A stretch of DNA of 64,000 bases. Origin: Caballeronia sordidicola. GTDB taxonomy: Bacteria; Pseudomonadota; Gammaproteobacteria; Burkholderiales; Burkholderiaceae. Shown in pieces: positions 35,480-45,549 of this stretch (position 1 is its first letter; every line of letters begins with the position of its first letter). A program made the position numbers and the translations under genes. The DNA lies in contig NZ_MTHB01000290.1 of the NCBI RefSeq assembly GCF_002220365.1, positions 1 through 64,000 on the forward strand, given 5' to 3'. The notes under the pieces were generated by a model. That model did no database searches, was not told where the DNA came from, and saw nothing but the letters and a program-made list of their open reading frames with translations.

Positions 35480-35753
35480 GCCCATGATTGACGAGAGCGG
35501 CGAAGTACGCGAACTGACGGCCGCGGACATCAAGACGTTCAAGCGCGGCAGCGCAGCATTACCCGCATCATTGAGGGCGAAGACGGGCGTTCGCGGTCCT
35601 CAAAAAGCGCCAACAAAAATTCCGCTATCGCTTCGACTTTCGCCGCAGGTCGTGGAGGCGTTTCGCGCGTCGGGTGAGGGATGGCAGACGCGAATCGACG
35701 TGGTTCTGGCCGATTGGCTCAAGACGCACTCGCCTGACGAACTGGCGGTGTGA
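35466..35753 (+). CDS. brnA: BrnA-family antitoxin
   Basis: The 95-residue protein has a flexible N-terminus that would wrap the toxin (RELTAADIKTFKRGS). It ends in a ribbon-helix-helix DNA-binding part (KIPLSLRLSPQVVEAFRASG), followed by TRIDVVLADWL. It neutralises BrnT and probably represses the operon through the TTTGTATATACAAA sites. The order toxin-first is normal for brnTA. Confidence 0.92.
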   Translation: MPARKPMIDESGEVRELTAADIKTFKRGSAALPASLRAKTGVRGPQKAPTKIPLSLRLSPQVVEAFRASGEGWQTRIDVVLADWLKTHSPDELAV

Positions 35754-35817
35754 ATGGCTTGGTGTGGAGGCGAGAAATTTGAAGCAGAGGGCTGCAGACA
35801 AGCCAGGGTGCTGTTTT

Positions 35818-35907
35818 TGGCGGAAGCGGTGAGATTCGAACTCACGGACGAGTCACCCCGTCGCTAGTTTTCAAGACTAGTGCCTTAAACCGCTCGGCCA
35901 CGCTTCC
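35818..35907 (-). tRNA. tRNA-Ser, anticodon TGA
   Basis: The 90-nt minus-strand gene has acceptor GGAAGCG/CGCTTCC, the anticodon stem-loop CTAGTCTTGAAAACTAG with TGA, a long extra arm and an encoded CCA at 35818-35820. Confidence 0.97.
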
Positions 35908-36019
35908 ACGTTTCACACATAGCAACTACGAGAAAAGTGCGCTTAAACCGCGTCGCACCTTTCTGGCAAGGCGCGTATTGTAGCGCAACTTTCCCTGCCG
36001 TCCAGCAAGCAAAACCGCC

Positions 36020-37249
36020 TCACCCTTCCAGCGACCTGGTCGCCCGCAAACCGGGAAACAATCGCATCCATATCAAGGCAACGGCGAGCGTACCCACGCC
36101 GCCAATCAGCACCGCCGGCACCGCGCCGAACAATCCCGCCGTCATCCCCGACTCGAACTCGCCCAACTGATTTGACGTCCCGATAAACAGTGAATTGATG
36201 GCGCCCACGCGTCCGCGCATGTCATCGGGTGTTTGAAGCTGAACGAGTGACATGCGCACGACGACGCTGATCACATCGGAGGCGCCGAGCGCGGCCAGCG
36301 CGATCAGCGAAACGTATAGATTCCGCGATAACCCGAACACGATCGTCGCAATGCCAAACGCGATCACGCCGCCGAACAACGCGGTCCCGGCTCGCCGCCG
36401 CAGCGGAAAATGCGCGAGATAAATTGATCCGGCCAGCGCGCCAACCGCAGGCGCCGCGCGCAGGACGCCGAGCGCCCACGGCCCGGCGTGCAAGATATCG
36501 CGTGCAAAAACGGGCAGCAATGCCGTTGCGCCGCCAAGCAGCACCGCGAACAGATCCAGCGACAACGCCCCCAGGATCACGGGCTTGCGTCGAATGAAGG
36601 CGATGCCCGAGAAGAGCGATTCGAAGGTCAGCGGCGTGCGCATGCGCACCACTTGTTCGATCTTTATCGATGACAGCACCACCGCCGCCCCGATGAACGC
36701 CACCGCGACCGCGCCGTATACTGTCAACGCACCAAAGGCGTAGAGCAAACCACCCATTGCCGGTCCGAGAATCTGTGCTGTCTGATTCGCCGACGTCGAC
36801 CACGCCGTCGCGTACTGCAATTGGGCGCGTGGAATCAGGTTGGGCAAGAGTGCGGCCATCGATGGTGACTCGAACGCGCGCGCCGACCCGGCAATGGCCG
36901 CGATCAAATAGATCAGCCCCTGACTGGTGACCCCGCGCCACGTCGCAATGCACAGCGTCAACGCGGCCACGCCCTGGATTGCCTGACAGATGAACGCGAT
37001 CGTGCGCCGGTCGTAGCGGTCCGCGACATGGCCCACCACCAGCGTGAGCATGAACATCGGCAGGAACTGGGAGAGGCCGACGAGCCCGAGCGCGAACGCA
37101 CTGTGCGTGATCGAGTAGATCTGCCAGCCGATGGCGACCGACATCATCTGGAACGCAACCGATGACATCACCCGCGCGCTCCAGAACAGCGCGAAGGGCC
37201 GGTGGCGCATCACGGAGCCGGTGGTCAGACTAGGGGCGGACGCATCCAA
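36020..37249 (-). CDS. MFS transporter (EntS/MFS_3-like exporter)
   Basis: The 409-residue protein has about 12 helices and the motif GHVADRYDRRTIAF between helices 2 and 3. The Ala/Gly-rich FESPSMAALLPNLIPRAQL region is typical of the MFS_3 branch, which contains siderophore and drug exporters. It starts one base after the hemW stop, so it belongs to the rph-rdgB-hemW transcript. No function is implied by those housekeeping partners. Confidence 0.9.
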   Translation of the reverse strand: MDASAPSLTTGSVMRHRPFALFWSARVMSSVAFQMMSVAIGWQIYSITHSAFALGLVGLSQFLPMFMLTLVVGHVADRYDRRTIAFICQAIQGVAALTLCIATWRGVTSQGLIYLIAAIAGSARAFESPSMAALLPNLIPRAQLQYATAWSTSANQTAQILGPAMGGLLYAFGALTVYGAVAVAFIGAAVVLSSIKIEQVVRMRTPLTFESLFSGIAFIRRKPVILGALSLDLFAVLLGGATALLPVFARDILHAGPWALGVLRAAPAVGALAGSIYLAHFPLRRRAGTALFGGVIAFGIATIVFGLSRNLYVSLIALAALGASDVISVVVRMSLVQLQTPDDMRGRVGAINSLFIGTSNQLGEFESGMTAGLFGAVPAVLIGGVGTLAVALIWMRLFPGLRATRSLEG

Positions 37250-37250
37250 T

Positions 37251-38498
37251 TTAACGTTCTTCCTTGATTTTTATCGACGGCGTGTCCCTGAGAAAGAGCG
37301 CCTGCAGGTCGTTGAGAAAATCTTGCCCGCGCTGCGTTGGCGCGATACGTTCTATGTCGCGCGTGATCAAGCCACGACGCTCGGCTTCGATCAGTCCCGA
37401 TTCGATCGCGGACATCGCGAGTCCGGTCCGTTCGTTAAACGAATGCACCGGAAACCCTTCCACAAGCCGCAGCGTGTTCAGCATGAATTCGAACGGCAGC
37501 TCGCGCGGTCCAACCTCGTGCTCTTCCTGCACCGCCGCGCCGCCGAGCGCTTCATCCATGTACGTTCCCGGATGTTTGTAACGCACCTGGCGCACGATTT
37601 TCTGCGGAAACGACAGCTTGGTATGCGCGCCCGCACCAATGCCGAGATAGTCGCCGAAGCGCCAGTAGTTCAGGTTGTGCTGGCTCTTCCTGTGCGGTTT
37701 CGCATAGGCCGACACCTCGTAGCGCTCATAACCCGCTGAAGCCGTGCGCTCGTGAATCCAGTCCTGCATGTCGGCAGAAGCGTCGTCGTCGGGCACGGGC
37801 GGCGGGTACTTGGCGAACATCGTGTTCGGTTCGAGCGTCAGGTGATACAGCGACAAATGCGGCGGCGCGAAACTGATCGCGGTTTCAATATCTGCCCGGC
37901 ATTCATCCAGCGTCTGCTTGGGCAGCGCGAACATCAGGTCGAGATTGAAGTTATCGAAGTTCCTTGCGGCTATTTCCACCGCCCGACGCGCTTGCGTTGC
38001 ATCGTGAATGCGGCCGAGCGCCTTCAGGTGCTGCTCGTTGAAACTTTGAATGCCTATCGATAAACGGTTCACGCCGCTCGCCCGAAACTGCGCGAACTTC
38101 GCGGCTTCGAACGTGCCGGGGTTGGCTTCGAGCGTGATTTCGGCGTCGGCGTCGAGCGGCAGCAGCGCGCGTGCATCGGAGAGCAGGCGGTCCAGCCCTT
38201 TCGCCGACAGCAAACTGGGCGTCCCTCCGCCGATAAAAATTGTGTGCACCTGGCGGCCCCAGACCATCGGCAACGCGCGCTCGAGGTCAGCACGCAATGC
38301 ATCGAGATAACGGTCCTCGGGAAACGTCTCGCCTTTCCATTCGTGCGAGTTGAAATCGCAATACGGGCATTTGCGCACGCACCACGGGAAATGCACGTAC
38401 AACGACAGCGGCGGCAGCGACGTCAGCCGGATACTGCCCGGCGACGTGAACGCCTTGATAACGTTGATCGCCTGAGGGCCGCTTGAGCTGGCCGTCAC
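37251..38498 (-). CDS. hemW: Radical SAM haem chaperone HemW
   Basis: The 415-residue protein has the [4Fe-4S] cluster motif CVRKCPYC (CxxxCxxC) near residue 40, FIGGGTPS, and the HemN-like C-terminal domain. The added Phe in CPYCDF is typical of the HemW branch. HemW proteins bind haem and deliver it to respiratory proteins rather than oxidising coproporphyrinogen. The start overlaps the rdgB stop by four bases. Confidence 0.94.
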   Translation of the reverse strand: MTASSSGPQAINVIKAFTSPGSIRLTSLPPLSLYVHFPWCVRKCPYCDFNSHEWKGETFPEDRYLDALRADLERALPMVWGRQVHTIFIGGGTPSLLSAKGLDRLLSDARALLPLDADAEITLEANPGTFEAAKFAQFRASGVNRLSIGIQSFNEQHLKALGRIHDATQARRAVEIAARNFDNFNLDLMFALPKQTLDECRADIETAISFAPPHLSLYHLTLEPNTMFAKYPPPVPDDDASADMQDWIHERTASAGYERYEVSAYAKPHRKSQHNLNYWRFGDYLGIGAGAHTKLSFPQKIVRQVRYKHPGTYMDEALGGAAVQEEHEVGPRELPFEFMLNTLRLVEGFPVHSFNERTGLAMSAIESGLIEAERRGLITRDIERIAPTQRGQDFLNDLQALFLRDTPSIKIKEER

Positions 38499-39124
38499 GA
38501 TAGTTCCTTCAACCGCGCCAGCAGGTGGCGCAGCGCAATCGCCCGATGGCTATTGGCGTTTTTCACGGCGGGATCGAGCTCGGCGGCGGTTTGTCCGAGC
38601 GACGGCACCAGGAAATGCGAGTCATAGCCAAAGCCGTTCGCCCCGCGCGGGGTATCGATGACTTCGCCGTGCCAGCGGCCTTCCGCAATCAGCGGTTCGG
38701 GATCGGCGGCATGACGCACCAGCACGAGTACGGAGAAGAAATACGCGCGCCGATCGGGTTCATTAGCGAGATCCTTCACGAGCCGCGCATTGTTCGCTGC
38801 ATCACTTTTCTCTCCACCATTGACCAATTGCGCATAACGCGCGGAATACACGCCCGGCGCACCGCGCAACGCATGCACGCACAAGCCGGAGTCGTCGGCG
38901 AGGGCGGGCATTCCGGTCGCCGCCGATGCATGCCGCGCCTTCGCCAGCGCGTTTTCGACGAACGTCACGTGCGGTTCCTCGGCCTCGGACACGCCCAGTT
39001 CGCCCTGCGTCACGAGATCGATGCCAGCGGTGCTAAGCAGGGCTGCGAACTCGCGCAATTTGCCGGGGTTATTGGACGCGAGTACGACGCGTTTCAACGC
39101 GCGAGCGGAAGCAGAATCAGACAC
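38495..39124 (-). CDS. rdgB: XTP/dITP pyrophosphatase (RdgB/HAM1)
   Basis: Removes non-canonical purine nucleotides such as XTP and dITP from the pool. The 209 residues contain the nucleotide-binding [22 protein letters not shown], the catalytic ADDSGL and GVYSARYA. The start is GTG at 39124, overlapping the rph stop by eight bases. It is second in the rph-rdgB-hemW-MFS operon. Confidence 0.96.
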   Translation of the reverse strand: MSDSASARALKRVVLASNNPGKLREFAALLSTAGIDLVTQGELGVSEAEEPHVTFVENALAKARHASAATGMPALADDSGLCVHALRGAPGVYSARYAQLVNGGEKSDAANNARLVKDLANEPDRRAYFFSVLVLVRHAADPEPLIAEGRWHGEVIDTPRGANGFGYDSHFLVPSLGQTAAELDPAVKNANSHRAIALRHLLARLKELS

Positions 39125-39878
39125 TGAGCAACTCCAGCGCGACCTTCTGCTTCGCGATCAATGTTTCGATACCGCTTTGCGCCAGATCCATCAGCGCGTT
39201 CATTTCGGCGCGCGTGAACGGTACGCCTTCGGCCGTTCCCTGTACTTCCACGAAACCGCCTGCGCCGGTCATCACGACGTTCATGTCGGTGTCGCACTGC
39301 GAGTCTTCGTCGTAGTCGAGATCGAGCACCGGCTGGCCGTTGTACACGCCGACCGAGATCGCCGCGACAAATTGATTGATCGGCGATTCCGCGATCTTGC
39401 CGGCGGCCAGCAGCTTGGTTACGGCATCGTGGGCCGCGACAAAGGCGCCCGTAATGCTTGCCGTGCGCGTGCCGCCGTCGGCCTGGATTACATCGCAGTC
39501 GATGTGCAGCGTGCGCGGGCCCAGCTTGTTGAGATCAAACACGGAGCGCAGCGCCCGCCCGATGAGGCGCTGGATTTCCTGCGTGCGTCCGGTTTGCTTG
39601 CCGCGCGCGGCTTCACGGTCGTTACGGGTGTTGGTGGCACGCGGCAGCATGCCGTATTCGGCAGTAAGCCAACCCTGATCACGGCCGCGCAGGAATTCGG
39701 GCACGCGCTCGGAAATGCTCGCGGTGCAGATTACTTTGGTATCGCCGAATTCGACGAGAACCGACCCTTCCGCATGCTTTGTGTAGTGCCGCGTGATGCG
39801 CACATCGCGCAATTGGCCCGGGATACGGCCGCTCGGGCGGTTGAACGGGGCGGACGGGTTCAGCGTGGAGTCGGTCAT
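39117..39878 (-). CDS. rph: Ribonuclease PH
   Basis: Phosphorolytic 3'-5' exoribonuclease that trims tRNA 3' ends. The ATG at 39878 gives 253 residues ([18 protein letters not shown]) with a slightly long N-terminus. [17 protein letters not shown], the phosphate-binding [20 protein letters not shown] block and [18 protein letters not shown] are all intact, so it should be active. It is the first gene of its operon and is divergent from yicC. Confidence 0.97.
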   Translation of the reverse strand: MTDSTLNPSAPFNRPSGRIPGQLRDVRITRHYTKHAEGSVLVEFGDTKVICTASISERVPEFLRGRDQGWLTAEYGMLPRATNTRNDREAARGKQTGRTQEIQRLIGRALRSVFDLNKLGPRTLHIDCDVIQADGGTRTASITGAFVAAHDAVTKLLAAGKIAESPINQFVAAISVGVYNGQPVLDLDYDEDSQCDTDMNVVMTGAGGFVEVQGTAEGVPFTRAEMNALMDLAQSGIETLIAKQKVALELLSV

Positions 39879-40249
39879 GGAGGAGGCAAAGTGAAAGAAA
39901 CGCAATGAAAGGAGCTTGGGCGCTCGATAAAAAAAGCGTAAAAACCGCGCCAAAGTTCGAATTTTATCCGCAATCGGAGCGAGCGTCCGTCGCGGCGTCC
40001 CGTGTTGATCTGCGCGCGTCGCATTGCGGTATTGGGTTTCTCAAGGCCGGATCGGCAAAAATGGGATAATGCGAGCTTCCTCGCCCGGCCAACATTGCCT
40101 GCCATTTCGCGCAGCTTCATGCCGGGCGTTTCGAATCGAACTGGCCGTGCCGCGCGAGCAGCAAGCTACAAGCTACAAGCAGCAAGCAGCAAGCAGCAAC
40201 AAGCGAGCAAGCAGCAAAGCCGCCACGGCCTTCAATCACGGACGCGACA
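39879..40249. other. rph/yicC divergent intergenic region with AGCAAGC repeats
   Basis: No gene. At 40157-40218 lies a run of imperfect 7-bp units (AGCAAGC, AGCTACA, GCAGCAA) about 60 bp long, directly upstream of yicC. GGGATAATG at about 40064-40072 offers a plausible -10. The repeat probably lies in the yicC leader. Confidence 0.6.
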
Positions 40250-41182
40250 ATGATCTACAGCATGACAGGCTACGCCAGCGCAACGCGCGAAGTAGCGTCG
40301 GACGGCGCGGGCGCAAATGGCTCGGGCGTGGGTGTATCGGTGGAATTGCGTACGGTGAATTCGCGCTTCCTTGACATGAATTTCCGCATGCCCGAAGACG
40401 TGCGCGTCTGCGAGCCCCAATTGCGCGAAATGCTGATGAACAAGCTCTCGCGCGGCAAGGTCGATATCCGCATCAACCTGAATCGCGCAGAGCAGACCAC
40501 CATTGCTGGCGTGCTCAATCGCGATGCGCTGTCGCAACTCGCGGCGCTCGAGCGCTCGGTGCTGGATATCTTCCCCGATGCCGAACGCATGCGTACCGGT
40601 GAAATCCTGCGCTGGCCAGGCATTTTGTCGGAGAGCGGTGTATCGGCGGAAACGCTGCGCGACGCGGTTCTGGCATGCGGCAAGCAGGCGATTGCTGAAC
40701 TCATCGATGTCCGCGCCCGTGAAGGCGCCGCACTCGCCGCCGTGCTGATCGCGAACGTGACGGAAATGGAGGCTATCGTGGCAAAGGTCACGCCGCTCGT
40801 GCCGGAACTGATCACGAAGCATCAGCAGAAAATTGTCGAGCGTTTGCAGGACGCGTTGGGGATTGCGTCGCCGGAAGGCACGCAAACCAGCATCCCGCGC
40901 GAGGAAATCGCGGAGCGTATTCGCCAGGAAGTGACCATATACGGCATCCGTATCGATATCACCGAGGAATTGCAGCGCCTCTCCGCGCATCTGGCGGAAA
41001 CGCGCCACGTGCTGCAAAAGGGCGGGAAAGTGGGCAAGCGGCTCGACTTCATGATGCAGGAGCTGAATCGCGAAGCGAACACGCTCGGGTCGAAGGCGGC
41101 TGCGAAAGAACTTGCGGATTCGTCGATGACACTCAAATTGCTCATCGAACAGATGCGCGAGCAAGTGCAAAACCTGGAGTGA
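40250..41182 (+). CDS. yicC: YicC-family endoribonuclease
   Basis: The 310-residue protein begins [14 protein letters not shown], the family hallmark, followed by [19 protein letters not shown]. The C-terminal half has the conserved [23 protein letters not shown] (in parts) and the final helix. YicC proteins are metal-dependent endoribonucleases involved in small-RNA turnover in E. coli. It is 7 bp before gmk, a widely conserved pair. Confidence 0.94.
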   Translation: MIYSMTGYASATREVASDGAGANGSGVGVSVELRTVNSRFLDMNFRMPEDVRVCEPQLREMLMNKLSRGKVDIRINLNRAEQTTIAGVLNRDALSQLAALERSVLDIFPDAERMRTGEILRWPGILSESGVSAETLRDAVLACGKQAIAELIDVRAREGAALAAVLIANVTEMEAIVAKVTPLVPELITKHQQKIVERLQDALGIASPEGTQTSIPREEIAERIRQEVTIYGIRIDITEELQRLSAHLAETRHVLQKGGKVGKRLDFMMQELNREANTLGSKAAAKELADSSMTLKLLIEQMREQVQNLE

Positions 41183-41189
41183 CGCTGCC

Positions 41190-41855
41190 ATGAACGACGC
41201 ACAACGCAACACCTACGCCGGCGTTTATCCGGGCAACCTGTTCATGGTCGTGGCGCCGTCGGGCGCGGGCAAGTCGACGCTGGTCAACGCGCTGCTCGCG
41301 CAGGACCAGGCGATCCGCCTGTCCGTGTCGTACACCACGCGCGAACCGCGTCCGGGCGAGCACAACGGCGTTCAATACCATTTCGCTTCCGTCGATGACT
41401 TCATGGCGCGCCACGCTGCCGGCGAGTTCCTCGAAAGTGCGGAAGTGCACGGCAACTACTACGCTACGTCACGCGTGTGGATTGAAGAGCAGATGAAAAG
41501 CGGCCACGACGTGCTGCTCGAAATCGATTGGCAAGGCGCGCAACAGGTCAAGAAACGCTTTCGCAATGCGGTGGAAATCTTCATCCTGCCGCCGTCGCTG
41601 GATGCGCTTGAAGAGCGTTTGAAGAAGCGTGGCCAGGACTCGCCGAACGTCATCGTGCGCCGTTTGCTGGCCGCCGGCAGCGAGATGGCGCATGCGCCGG
41701 AAGCGGAATATGTGCTGATCAACGAGAACTTCGAGCGCGCGCTCGGCGAATTGCAGTGTCTCGTTGCTGCCACACGGCTACGTTTCGGTTCACAGTACGC
41801 CCGTCATACGCAGTTGTTTGTCGAGTTAGGCATACACTCGCCGCACGCCGAGTGA
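41190..41855 (+). CDS. gmk: Guanylate kinase
   Basis: Phosphorylates GMP to GDP. The 221 residues have P-loop [15 protein letters not shown] (about 22-36) and the GMP-binding [35 protein letters not shown] follows as Walker B. It lies in the yicC-gmk-rpoZ-spoT operon, linking GTP supply with the (p)ppGpp enzyme downstream. Confidence 0.97.
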   Translation: MNDAQRNTYAGVYPGNLFMVVAPSGAGKSTLVNALLAQDQAIRLSVSYTTREPRPGEHNGVQYHFASVDDFMARHAAGEFLESAEVHGNYYATSRVWIEEQMKSGHDVLLEIDWQGAQQVKKRFRNAVEIFILPPSLDALEERLKKRGQDSPNVIVRRLLAAGSEMAHAPEAEYVLINENFERALGELQCLVAATRLRFGSQYARHTQLFVELGIHSPHAE

Positions 41856-41912
41856 ACGGGGCTTTCCGGTCACATGCGGTAGAATGAAAAACATATCGAG
41901 AAGGAATCAACC

Positions 41913-42116
41913 ATGGCCCGCATCACCGTCGAAGACTGTCTGAAAATGATCCCCAACCGCTTCGAGCTCGCGCTCGCGGCAACGTATCGCGCGCGCCAGC
42001 TCGCTCAAGGCCATACGCCGAAGATCGAAAGCCGCGACAAACCGACTGTTGTTGCGCTGCGCGAAATCGCAGCCGGCCAGGTCGGCGTCGAGATGCTGAA
42101 GAAGGTTCCGGTCTGA
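41913..42116 (+). CDS. rpoZ: RNA polymerase omega subunit
   Basis: The 67-residue protein is the standard omega sequence ([19 protein letters not shown]), which helps assemble RNA polymerase and forms part of a (p)ppGpp site. GAGAAGGAATC precedes the ATG. It sits between gmk and spoT as usual. Confidence 0.98.
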   Translation: MARITVEDCLKMIPNRFELALAATYRARQLAQGHTPKIESRDKPTVVALREIAAGQVGVEMLKKVPV

Positions 42117-42178
42117 TTACGGGTCCGGACGTCTACGCGCATTGTCACTAACCGCGTCAGCAAACCACGGAGGCGACC

Positions 42179-44611
42179 ATGAATCCTGTTCCATCGTCCG
42201 TCTCTGTGGACCCGCATAACGACGTCCTCAGTACTGAGTCTCACGCTCAGAATCACGCTCAGAATCACGCGCACGATCATGACAACGCTCATGATGCTGA
42301 TTCGCCGTCGGCGGCGCGCAAGTACATCGACGCAGTTCTCGAACAATCGTTTCGCCATCTGTTCGGGCCGACTGCCACCCCGGAAAAGCCGCGTCGCCAC
42401 GACGTCGTTTCCATTGCGAAACTGACGACCGAGCTGGCCGCCTACCTTTCGCCGGAAGAAATCAAGCAGGTCAAGCTGGCTTTCCATTTCAGCGATGAAG
42501 CCCATCTTGGGCAATATCGCCAGAGTGGGGAGCCGTACATCACGCATCCGGTCGCGGTCGCGGAAATCTGCGCCAGCTGGAAACTCGACGATCAATCGAT
42601 CATGGCGGCGTTGCTGCACGACGTGATCGAAGATCAGGGTGTGACGAAGACCGAGATTGCGGAACGGTTCGGGCCGAAGGTTGCAGAACTTGTCGATGGC
42701 TTGTCGAAGCTGGACAAGATGGAATTTCGCAATCGCGAGGAAGCGCAGGCGGAAAACTTCCGCAAGATGCTGCTCGCCATGGCGCGCGACGTCCGTGTGA
42801 TTCTTGTCAAGCTGGCGGACCGGCTGCACAACATGCGTACGCTGGGTGCGGTGCCCCCGGAAAAACGGCGTCGCGTGGCACGTGAAACCATCGACATCTA
42901 TGCGCCTATCGCGCATCGGCTTGGGTTGAACAACACGTATCGCGAACTGCAGGACCTGAGCTTCGCGAACTTCAATCCGCATAGGTACGCCACGCTCGAG
43001 CGCGCCGTGAAGGCCGCTCGCGGCAACCGGCGTGAAGTGGTGGGCAAGATCCTTGAAGCGGTCCAGCGCACGATCGCGGACGCGAAAATCAAGGCCGACG
43101 TGACCGGCCGCGAGAAAACCATCTTCAGCATTTACAAGAAGATGCGCGACAAGCAGTTGTCGTTCTCGCAAGTGCTCGACGTCTATGGCTTTCGCGTGGT
43201 CGTGGATACCGCGCTCGAATGTTATACGTGCATAGGCGCGCTGCACGCGCTCTACAAGCCGGTGCCGGGCAAGTTCAAGGATTACATCGCCATTCCGAAG
43301 GTGAACGGCTATCAGTCTTTGCACACCACGCTCGTCGGCCCGTTTGGCGCGCCCATTGAATTCCAGATCCGTACACGCAAGATGCACGAAATCGCCGAAG
43401 CAGGCGTGGCTGCGCATTGGCTTTACAAAAATGGCGGCGCGGATCTGAACGATGTGCAAAAGCGCGCTCACCAGTGGCTGAAGTCGCTACTCGATATTCA
43501 AAGCGAAGCCGGCGATTCCAGCGAATTCCTCGAGCACGTCAAGATCGACCTGTTCCCCGATGCGGTCTACGTGTTCACGCCCAAGTCGAAGATCATGCCG
43601 CTGCCACGTGGCGCGACGGCGTTGGATTTCGCGTATTCCATTCACAGCGACCTGGGCAATCAATGCGTCGCGGTGAAGATCAACAACGAGTTGCTGCCGC
43701 TGCGCACCGAGTTGAAGAGCGGCGATATCGTGGAAGTGATCACGGCGCCTTATTCGAAACCGAATCCCGCGTGGCTCGGTTTTGTGCGTACCGGCAAGGC
43801 GCGTTCAGCCATTCGCCACTATCTCAAGACCATGCGCTTGAACGAGTCCGTCCAACTGGGCGAACGGCTCGTCGATCAATGCCTTAAAGGTTATGGCCTG
43901 GCGTTGTCGGAAGTGACACCGGAAGCCTGGGAAAAGCTGGCGCAATGGACGGGCAACAAGAGCCGCCAGGAAATTTTCGCGGATATCGGCCTTGGCCGGC
44001 GCGTGGCAGCCGTGATGGCGAAGCGCATTGAAGTGCTGATGACCGGTCGTGACGACGATGATTCCCCGCGCGAGAGCTTCAGCACGAATACCGCGCCGCC
44101 GGTTGTGATCACCGGCACGGAAGGGATGTCGGTGCAGTTGTCTGCCTGTTGCCGCCCGATTCCCGGCGACGACATCATGGGTTACATTGGCATCGGGCTG
44201 GGCATGGCGATTCACACCACCGAATGCCGTGTGGCGCAGCGGATTCACAAGCGCGATCCGGGGCGTTGGATTGACGTGGCCTGGGCGCCGCAGCCGGGCC
44301 GTCTGTTCGATGTAGCCATCAAAGTGCTCGTCAGCACGTCGAAGGGCGTGTTCGCCCGCGTAGCGGCTGATATTACGTCTGCCGATGCCAACATTGTCCA
44401 CATCGCCATGGACGAGGACGTGACGCAGGAATCCACCGTGCTGCGTTTCGTCATCCAGGTCAGCGATCGCGTGCATCTGGCGAACGTCATGCGGCGCGTG
44501 CGCACGAACCCGGACGTGATGCGCATCGCGCGTGAGCGGCCGAGTGATGAGCCGCATCATCGCAATACCGAAGGCGGCATGCGGATCGATCGCGAACGCG
44601 GCGATTATTAA
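42179..44611 (+). CDS. spoT: Bifunctional (p)ppGpp synthetase/hydrolase SpoT
   Basis: The 810 residues hold an HD hydrolase domain (His123 in ITHPVAV and His-Asp 147-148 in LLHDVIED, so hydrolysis should be active). The synthetase domain has FSIYKKMRDKQLSFSQV and VYGFRVVVD. TGS (about 463-535) and a C-terminal ACT domain follow. An N-terminal extension of ~85 residues relative to E. coli SpoT contains the His/Asn/Asp-rich run SHAQNHAQNHAHDHD. A separate relA is expected elsewhere, as in other betaproteobacteria. Confidence 0.95.
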   Translation: MNPVPSSVSVDPHNDVLSTESHAQNHAQNHAHDHDNAHDADSPSAARKYIDAVLEQSFRHLFGPTATPEKPRRHDVVSIAKLTTELAAYLSPEEIKQVKLAFHFSDEAHLGQYRQSGEPYITHPVAVAEICASWKLDDQSIMAALLHDVIEDQGVTKTEIAERFGPKVAELVDGLSKLDKMEFRNREEAQAENFRKMLLAMARDVRVILVKLADRLHNMRTLGAVPPEKRRRVARETIDIYAPIAHRLGLNNTYRELQDLSFANFNPHRYATLERAVKAARGNRREVVGKILEAVQRTIADAKIKADVTGREKTIFSIYKKMRDKQLSFSQVLDVYGFRVVVDTALECYTCIGALHALYKPVPGKFKDYIAIPKVNGYQSLHTTLVGPFGAPIEFQIRTRKMHEIAEAGVAAHWLYKNGGADLNDVQKRAHQWLKSLLDIQSEAGDSSEFLEHVKIDLFPDAVYVFTPKSKIMPLPRGATALDFAYSIHSDLGNQCVAVKINNELLPLRTELKSGDIVEVITAPYSKPNPAWLGFVRTGKARSAIRHYLKTMRLNESVQLGERLVDQCLKGYGLALSEVTPEAWEKLAQWTGNKSRQEIFADIGLGRRVAAVMAKRIEVLMTGRDDDDSPRESFSTNTAPPVVITGTEGMSVQLSACCRPIPGDDIMGYIGIGLGMAIHTTECRVAQRIHKRDPGRWIDVAWAPQPGRLFDVAIKVLVSTSKGVFARVAADITSADANIVHIAMDEDVTQESTVLRFVIQVSDRVHLANVMRRVRTNPDVMRIARERPSDEPHHRNTEGGMRIDRERGDY

Positions 44612-44734
44612 AGCCTGGCGTTCGCCTCTTGGCGAGAGCGGCCGGCGGAGCCTGAGTCTGGGTCTGAGCTCGATTCGCCGCCGCTGAAAAACGACCTGCG
44701 TGCCTGTACCCATTCTGCGTACACAGGGGCACTT

Positions 44735-45226
44735 ATGAAAACATCAGAACTGGAAGGCGCCGAGCTCGACTATTGGGTCGCGCGCGGGCTGCATGACTTC
44801 ATCCGCGAAATTCATTTCACTGATGGCGGCCAGACGCTGTCCATCCGCGGCAATGACCGTGGCCGGGCTTGGGACGGGCGATTCCTGCCGTCGACGTCAT
44901 GGGAGGCGGCCTCCGTTGTGCTGGAGCGCGCGTGCCGGCTGGAGATGAACGACCACGGACGGGGTGAAGTCGTGTGTACGGCGATATTCGGCAAGTCCGG
45001 TGTGCAAGTGGAGGGGCGCGGACCGTCGTTGCGTATCGCATTGCTGCGGGCGTTTCTGCTGCATGCGTTCGGTGACACGGTGGACGACGAGTTTCCGCAT
45101 CGTTCACAAATGCTGCTCGGGGAACGGGCTGAGCTGCTGGGCGAGCAGAGCGCGGCGGCGACGGTTGAAGATGCGCCCCTGCCGGATGGACGTATCGGCG
45201 ATATAGGGTCGACCGCGCGGCAGTAA
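44735..45226 (+). CDS. NinX-like/DUF2591 phage-type protein
   Basis: The 163-residue protein begins MKTSELEGAELDYWVARG, matching the start of the DUF2591 (phage NinX) group. GRFLPSTSWEAASVVLE and the C-terminal LRAFLLHAFGDTVDDE also fit that pattern. The molecular role of NinX is not known. No other phage gene is near. It is followed by two tRNA-Arg genes, so it may be a leftover of an integrated element or a domesticated gene. Confidence 0.7.
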   Translation: MKTSELEGAELDYWVARGLHDFIREIHFTDGGQTLSIRGNDRGRAWDGRFLPSTSWEAASVVLERACRLEMNDHGRGEVVCTAIFGKSGVQVEGRGPSLRIALLRAFLLHAFGDTVDDEFPHRSQMLLGERAELLGEQSAAATVEDAPLPDGRIGDIGSTARQ

Positions 45227-45349
45227 GCGGGTTTGTGCGCTGGGCACGCGCCTTGGAAGCTTGGCCGAAGGGCTCACAACCAGTGCAGGGCCAGAAGAAC
45301 CCTCGGGCCTCCTTACGGATTTCGCTGGTAAAACGTCCGCACAAACAAA

Positions 45350-45375
45350 AAGGGCCTTCCGTGAGGAAGGCCCTT
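45350..45375 (-). terminator. Terminator of the tRNA-Arg transcript
   Basis: AAGGGCCTTCC and GGAAGGCCCTT form a perfect 11-bp stem around GTGA. On the minus strand a TTTTGTTTG tail follows, eight bases past the tRNA 3' end. Confidence 0.85.
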
Positions 45376-45382
45376 CTAAAAC

Positions 45383-45459
45383 TGGTGCGGCTGGCAGGAT
45401 TCGAACCCACGACCCCTTGGTTCGTAGCCAAGTACTCTATCCATCTGAGCTACAGCCGC
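45383..45459 (-). tRNA. tRNA-Arg, anticodon ACG (copy 1)
   Basis: The 77-nt minus-strand gene starts GCGGCTGTAGCTCAG, has the anticodon loop in TTGGCTACGAACCAA and ends with an encoded CCA at 45383-45385. Confidence 0.97.
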
Positions 45460-45549
45460 GCATGAAACAGGGTAATACAAAAAGCTGATGCAGGAAACGC
45501 TTGCCTGAAACAAAAAACTAAAACGCTCAACTAAAACGTTTTGAAGAAG

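Noticed and set aside
42005-43471. 488-codon minus-strand frame opposite spoT and rpoZ
   Set aside because: Antisense shadow crossing two real genes and their spacer.
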